From: Cruorifilaria tuberocauda
Taxonomy: Eukaryota > Nematoda > Chromadorea > Rhabditida > Onchocercidae
Assembly (NCBI GenBank): GCA_013365365.1
Contig: JABVXU010000016.1
Span: forward strand, 62,001-126,000
Direction of reading: 5' to 3'
DNA length: 64,000 nucleotides
This document shows, piece after piece, positions 52,588 through 64,000 of the stretch (the stretch's first letter is position 1; each line of letters opens with the position of its first letter). The translations under genes were made by a program, and so were the position numbers. A model generated the notes under the pieces. The model was not told where the DNA came from and made no database searches. It saw only the letters and a program-made list of their open reading frames with translations.

Positions 52588-53648
52588 ATGGTGTCTTTCG
52601 GAGATGTCACGGAATTGGGAGGATGGGACGTGGTGGTTTTCGTATTTGTGGTTTATATAGTTTTTGTCGTGTTCTTGAAGAAGCCTATGAAAAGCATACG
52701 TCCGAATGGGGAAGAAGAGACATCAAATGCTCTTCCACCCATGCGAAAGCGAGATTTTACAGTAAAAGAATTACTACTCTTCAATGGCGTACAAAATGAA
52801 CGAATCCTTATGGCTATTTGTGGAAAGGTAACTTCTTTTTCTCATTTGAATTTGAAATTCTTCAGTAGAAGTCTTCTTTCCTGTAACCGATTCTTTATGA
52901 GTAATAGTATCGAATGATTCATTTTTTTTTGTTTCACAAAATGTCACTATTATTTCTTAAATGTTTTATCCATGTTAGTTCAAGATTTATTCTGTTCTAT
53001 GACGAAAAGCCAGGATGAAGTGGAATTAGTGGAAAAGGGTTTAAATCATCAGAAGAACTTATTGCGATATTTAAAATTGAAGGTCCTAATCTATTAACAA
53101 ATTTAGTCGTGGTATCGTATTGTAATTGAAACTGGTTATTACGGAAGCATAAGATTTTGCAGGTATTTGATGTAACGAAAGGAAGCTTATTTTATGGTCC
53201 TGACGGTGCATATAGTAAATTGGCAGGTCATGATGCCACGCGAGCGTTAGCGAAGATGGATTTCAATTTGGTCAAAGAAACTCCAGATGATTTAAGTGAT
53301 ATGTCGGACTTAGATCTTGATACGGCTAACGAATGGATGCAATCATTCATTTGTAAGTCTCATAGCTATCACCGGATTATTTATATTTGCTTATAAATTG
53401 AAATTTTGAAGGTATAATAAGTCTCGAAATATGTCAGACACATTGTAAGTTTTGTTATTATCATATAATCACTAAGTGGAATAATTAATATGATTTATTC
53501 ATCAAAATTATCTACTTCTTAATTTTCATTCATCAGGATTAATTTTTTCTGCATGTTTTCTGTTACAGATAAATATCCTATTGTGGGGAAATTGATAGCC
53601 GAAGGTGAAGAATCGACCGATTACAAAGACGAATTAGCGTCGCTGTAA
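52588..53648 (+). CDS. vem-1: Membrane-associated progesterone receptor (PGRMC/MAPR) family protein
   Basis: Single-pass membrane protein with a cytochrome-b5-like, heme-binding domain. In C. elegans VEM-1 acts with UNC-40 in axon guidance. Exons 52588-52827, 53163-53352 and 53569-53648 give 169 residues. An N-terminal hydrophobic anchor (DVVVFVFVVYIVFVVFLKK) is followed by a linker and the domain starting KRDFTVKELLLFNG, then VFDVTKGSLFYGPDGAY and KLAGHDATRALAKM (the strand-turn with the family's heme-linked tyrosines), DMSDLDLDTANEWMQSF and KYPIVGKLI at the C-terminus. Complete on both ends. A candidate AATAAA lies at 53950-53955. An out-of-frame ATG occurs seven bases upstream of the chosen start. 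Confidence 0.93.
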
Positions 53649-53949
53649 TTACCTAGAATTCTGATTATCCACTGAGATTGGGATATCTCAAGTGAATTTG
53701 TTCATGGACTATTTTCATGGAGTTACTCATTATATTTTACTGTAGCACGATAGTTTAACCCATGAATTGCTCCACCAGTTTGAGAGGAATGGAATGGTTT
53801 CGGATATTCTGCTTAGGGCGTGTCCAGATTATGCTTTATTTTTCATCGTCTCTTGCTTTCATATGTTTACTTGTGTTTCTCTATTGCAGTTATTTTTCAT
53901 CGTTATTAAAATCTGCTTCTTCAACATTCGTTTGAAATTATTATCCCGA

Positions 53950-53955
53950 AATAAA
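53950..53955 (+). promoter_or_regulatory. Candidate poly(A) signal of vem-1
   Basis: AATAAA about 300 bases after the vem-1 stop and 130 bases before the next gene in the same direction. Confidence 0.4.
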
Positions 53956-54084
53956 CAACTTTCAGTACCTCTTTGACGTGTTGTTATTATTTCAAAGTTC
54001 GATCTACGTCACATAAAATCAATACGTGATTCAAGTTTTGATTTAAGGAGTTTAAGTCATCTAAAGTGTAGGAGCAGGTTCGCA

Positions 54085-54584
54085 ATGAATTACCTAGTGA
54101 TATTGTATACGGTTGTACTGAAAGAATCAGATTTATCATCCTCTGTCAATGATTCAAGGAGAAATATGGCGTTCATGTATCCGATGCATTTCCCAGCAGT
54201 ACCATTACGATGGGATGAATCAGCATGGGCAATTCCATGTGCAGATGCGGTTGATGAAGTTTTGCTTTCAAGACTAGAATCACGTATTAGTGCGCAGGTG
54301 ATTTAGCTTCCACATAACAATAAATGATAGTTCTTTAACTGACCGATGCGATTAGAATTATCATTTCATCACTTCTAATCACTTTAAAAATTTTCTACTT
54401 CAGAGTATATTAAAAAAGACTTGAAAGAAATCTCTTATTCTTTCTAATCTCGTTTTAGTCTGTATTTACTCAAATGCGTTCGGTGCCCAATGTTGTCTCT
54501 GGAAGCACTTTACTGCAAGAAATTGATGATTTAGAAGAAGATGATGAAGAAGTAGCTGATGAAGACGATGAGCAGAATCAATAA
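54085..54584 (+). CDS. Small acidic-tailed protein (112 residues), unrecognised
   Basis: Two exons, 54085-54297 and 54459-54584, join in phase 0 across an intron with a TTTTAG acceptor. The ATG is six bases after an acceptor-like GAGCAG; an internal in-frame ATG (54166) could also serve. The central part HFPAVPLRWDESAWAIP is tryptophan-rich, then VDEVLLSRLESRISAQ looks helical, and the C-terminus is strongly acidic (EIDDLEEDDEEVADEDDEQN). No signal peptide is certain. The gene starts 437 bases after the vem-1 stop on the same strand, a spacing compatible with a downstream operon gene. I do not recognise the family. Confidence 0.65.
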
Positions 54585-56117
54585 CTCTATGCCATTTTCA
54601 TGGTTTTATTTGACTTCAGCATCCGTATTTGTAGACCATTTGTTTTTTTCAATATTCGCCATTTTAATTTAAAAAAGAAAACCTGTAAAAGTTCCGTGTT
54701 CTTAAAATATTTAGAGATAAGAAAGAGAAATGATAACAGTTTTGAAGGGTTACCTGATTGCAGTCATACATTCAAGTACAAGTTTTCCGTTTCGAGCTAG
54801 CAGCGCGCAAATGTTTTCAGAAAATGTATTGATATTGTAACTTCTTAACTGACAAATAGATGATATTAGTGAATGTTTGAGCTTGCTCTATCCATGTAAT
54901 TTTTTCAAAGAGATTATTTAAGAGAGATCTTCCAATGCAACATAATCGTTCACTACCATTATACTAGCCATTATCTCTTTTATGTATAATATGCTTCGTA
55001 ATTAACCAAAGTATTTGCCATAAGTTAGAATTATGAACACCGTTTAACGTCTAGGATTATATTATCCAGTTCGTTACTCTTTGCCTTCTGTAATGAGTAT
55101 AGAAGAAAGCAATATGGTATTAAGGTTGGGAAGATTCATTTATAACTAAGAAATAGAGAAGTAACCAGAAAAACTGAAAGAGAATAGATTTGTTATACCA
55201 TTGTACTGTAGCCCACTTTTTAGCAGTGTATGTTTTATTTAGCTTAATCATGATGTAAAATGAAAGAATTTCACGGCTTCTGCAAATTATTATAGTAGTT
55301 ATAAGTAAAACGATATATAACTAGGGAAAAGATCAGAAAATTAGATTGAGTTTCATATAATTTACTTTACGAGTTACGAATACATGTAAATCAATATGTG
55401 ACAAGACAACTTGATTAAGTATGCGTTCGACAGTTAACTTACCTTAATAATATTCATCACAGTAAAACCAGATCAAAACTTATTTTTCGAAACAACAAAA
55501 TCAACGAACAAAACAAAGCATTTGCTCCAAAGTAATATAATTATACAAGGCTAATATTTGCCCTCAGGCGTAGCTAAAGAGTGTAGAGAGTAGACTAATC
55601 ATTAAGTAATCGTTAGGATATATCACGGAAATTACTCATTTCTGTATTTGCAAAGTTTTTTATTAATTAAGAGTCTTTTTTATCTGAGATTAATATTATA
55701 AAAAGTGTTGAAGTGAATTGTTTTAAAAATAATGGATTTGGCATTTGTTTTTCTTGAAGTTTTTTCTGATGATCCTTCAACTATCAAACTTCGTTGTTCT
55801 CTACACTTTCATATTGATGATGTCTGAGAACAGGATGTTCAACATGCAAAAAAATAGTCACAATGAAATTGAAAAACTGCAAGCTTCATTTCGCAAAGTA
55901 CCCAAGTTTAAATTCTCATCTTCGGTCTACTGCTTTTCTACTTTTCTAAATAAACTTGCAATCTTCATTCATTGGTGCTGATAAAACACTTTCTATCATT
56001 TCAATTCAGCTCTCTTTAGCTTAAACTCTTTTTCTGCTAAAGAGATCATGGAAAGTGAGAATTAAGATTTATAGGAAGAAATCATTCGCTAGAATTGTTG
56101 CAAGTGCCCATAACATA
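54585..56117. other. Convergent 3' intergenic region
   Basis: About 1.5 kb between the acidic orphan (plus) and grk-2 (minus). AT-rich; open frames such as 55745-55981 are hydrophobic low-complexity. Nothing supported. Confidence 0.5.
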
Positions 56118-63628
<7,511 letters not shown>

Positions 63629-64000
63629 TTCCAATATTTATCTTTGTTGTTTGTGATCTGCCGTCCAAGTGCATAACACGTTCTCTGTTATATTGGCGTC
63701 TAATTAAATTCCACCAAACACATTACTATCCTGAAATGGGAAATAATAAATTATATAAAAGTAAATTCGAAATAAGAATTCGAAACGTTTAAATAAATAA
63801 AGAGGCAGAGCACCTCCTTCCTTTTCCAAAACTTCATCTTCTATAAATGAAGTTTTTCTTTTTCGTTCCATGCAACATATTTGATTCAATCGTTGCATAA
63901 TTTTTATCAAAAGAATGCTTTATGAATGTTTATGCTTTCATCGTATATTCCTCTAACATTTGAAAAAAAGAAAAGCAGAAAGAAAATCAATAATTCAAAA
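63629..64000. other. Region upstream of grk-2
   Basis: Presumed 5' flank of grk-2. A minus-strand open frame (63910-63704) includes MERKRKTSFIEDEVLEKEGG and ends after a TTTCAG. It might be an exon of an upstream transcript but cannot be tied to anything in the window. Confidence 0.35.

Noticed and set aside
52581..52799. Alternative frame overlapping the vem-1 start
   Set aside because: The frame from 52588 carries the membrane anchor and the cytochrome-b5-like domain; the other is out of frame and featureless.

Overview
The window looks like nuclear DNA of a nematode, most likely a parasitic clade III (filarial-type) worm. It is AT-rich. Genes are split into many short exons by introns with T-rich TTTCAG-like acceptors. 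Several start codons sit just downstream of such acceptors, as expected for spliced-leader trans-splicing, and most recognisable proteins have clear Caenorhabditis counterparts. Introns are longer than is usual in C. elegans. I saw no bacterial, viral or transposon genes, no CRISPR array and no convincing tRNA or rRNA gene. Species assignment is inference. Exon coordinates were read by eye from splice signals, frame continuity and remembered family conservation.

Left part (1-18.8 kb), plus strand: 3' end of a phosphatidylinositol-5-phosphate 4-kinase (ppk-2 type); a complete KIF3A-type kinesin-2 motor (klp-20); an unrecognised gene of about 365 codons; and an SLC35B3-type PAPS transporter (pst-2).

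Middle (19.6-35.2 kb), minus strand: calcipressin/RCAN (rcn-1); a short secreted collagen-domain protein; then a dense run of minus-strand genes. Read from high to low coordinates, that run is a TRMT10C-type mitochondrial tRNA methyltransferase, an unresolved gene, an RluA/RPUSD-type pseudouridine synthase homologue, a compact 135-codon unknown protein and two fragmentary unknown genes. Their close same-strand spacing suggests one or more operons centred on organellar RNA maturation. The TRMT10C reading frame appears shifted by one base, and the pseudouridine synthase homologue has lost its catalytic aspartate.

Right part (37.7-54.6 kb), plus strand: a 17-exon IA-2/phogrin-type receptor pseudophosphatase (ida-1) with a 4.5 kb first intron; a PGRMC-type cytochrome-b5-like protein (vem-1); and, just behind it, a small acidic orphan. 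The last 8 kb (minus strand) carry a complete GRK2/3-type G-protein-coupled receptor kinase (grk-2) with RGS-homology, kinase and PH domains. Its first intron appears to use a GC donor.

Functionally this is a mixed eukaryotic neighbourhood. Several genes (kinesin-2, IDA-1, VEM-1, GRK-2, RCN-1, PIP4K) belong to neuronal, ciliary, secretory or calcium signalling. The 25.5-35.2 kb block looks instead like RNA-modification housekeeping.
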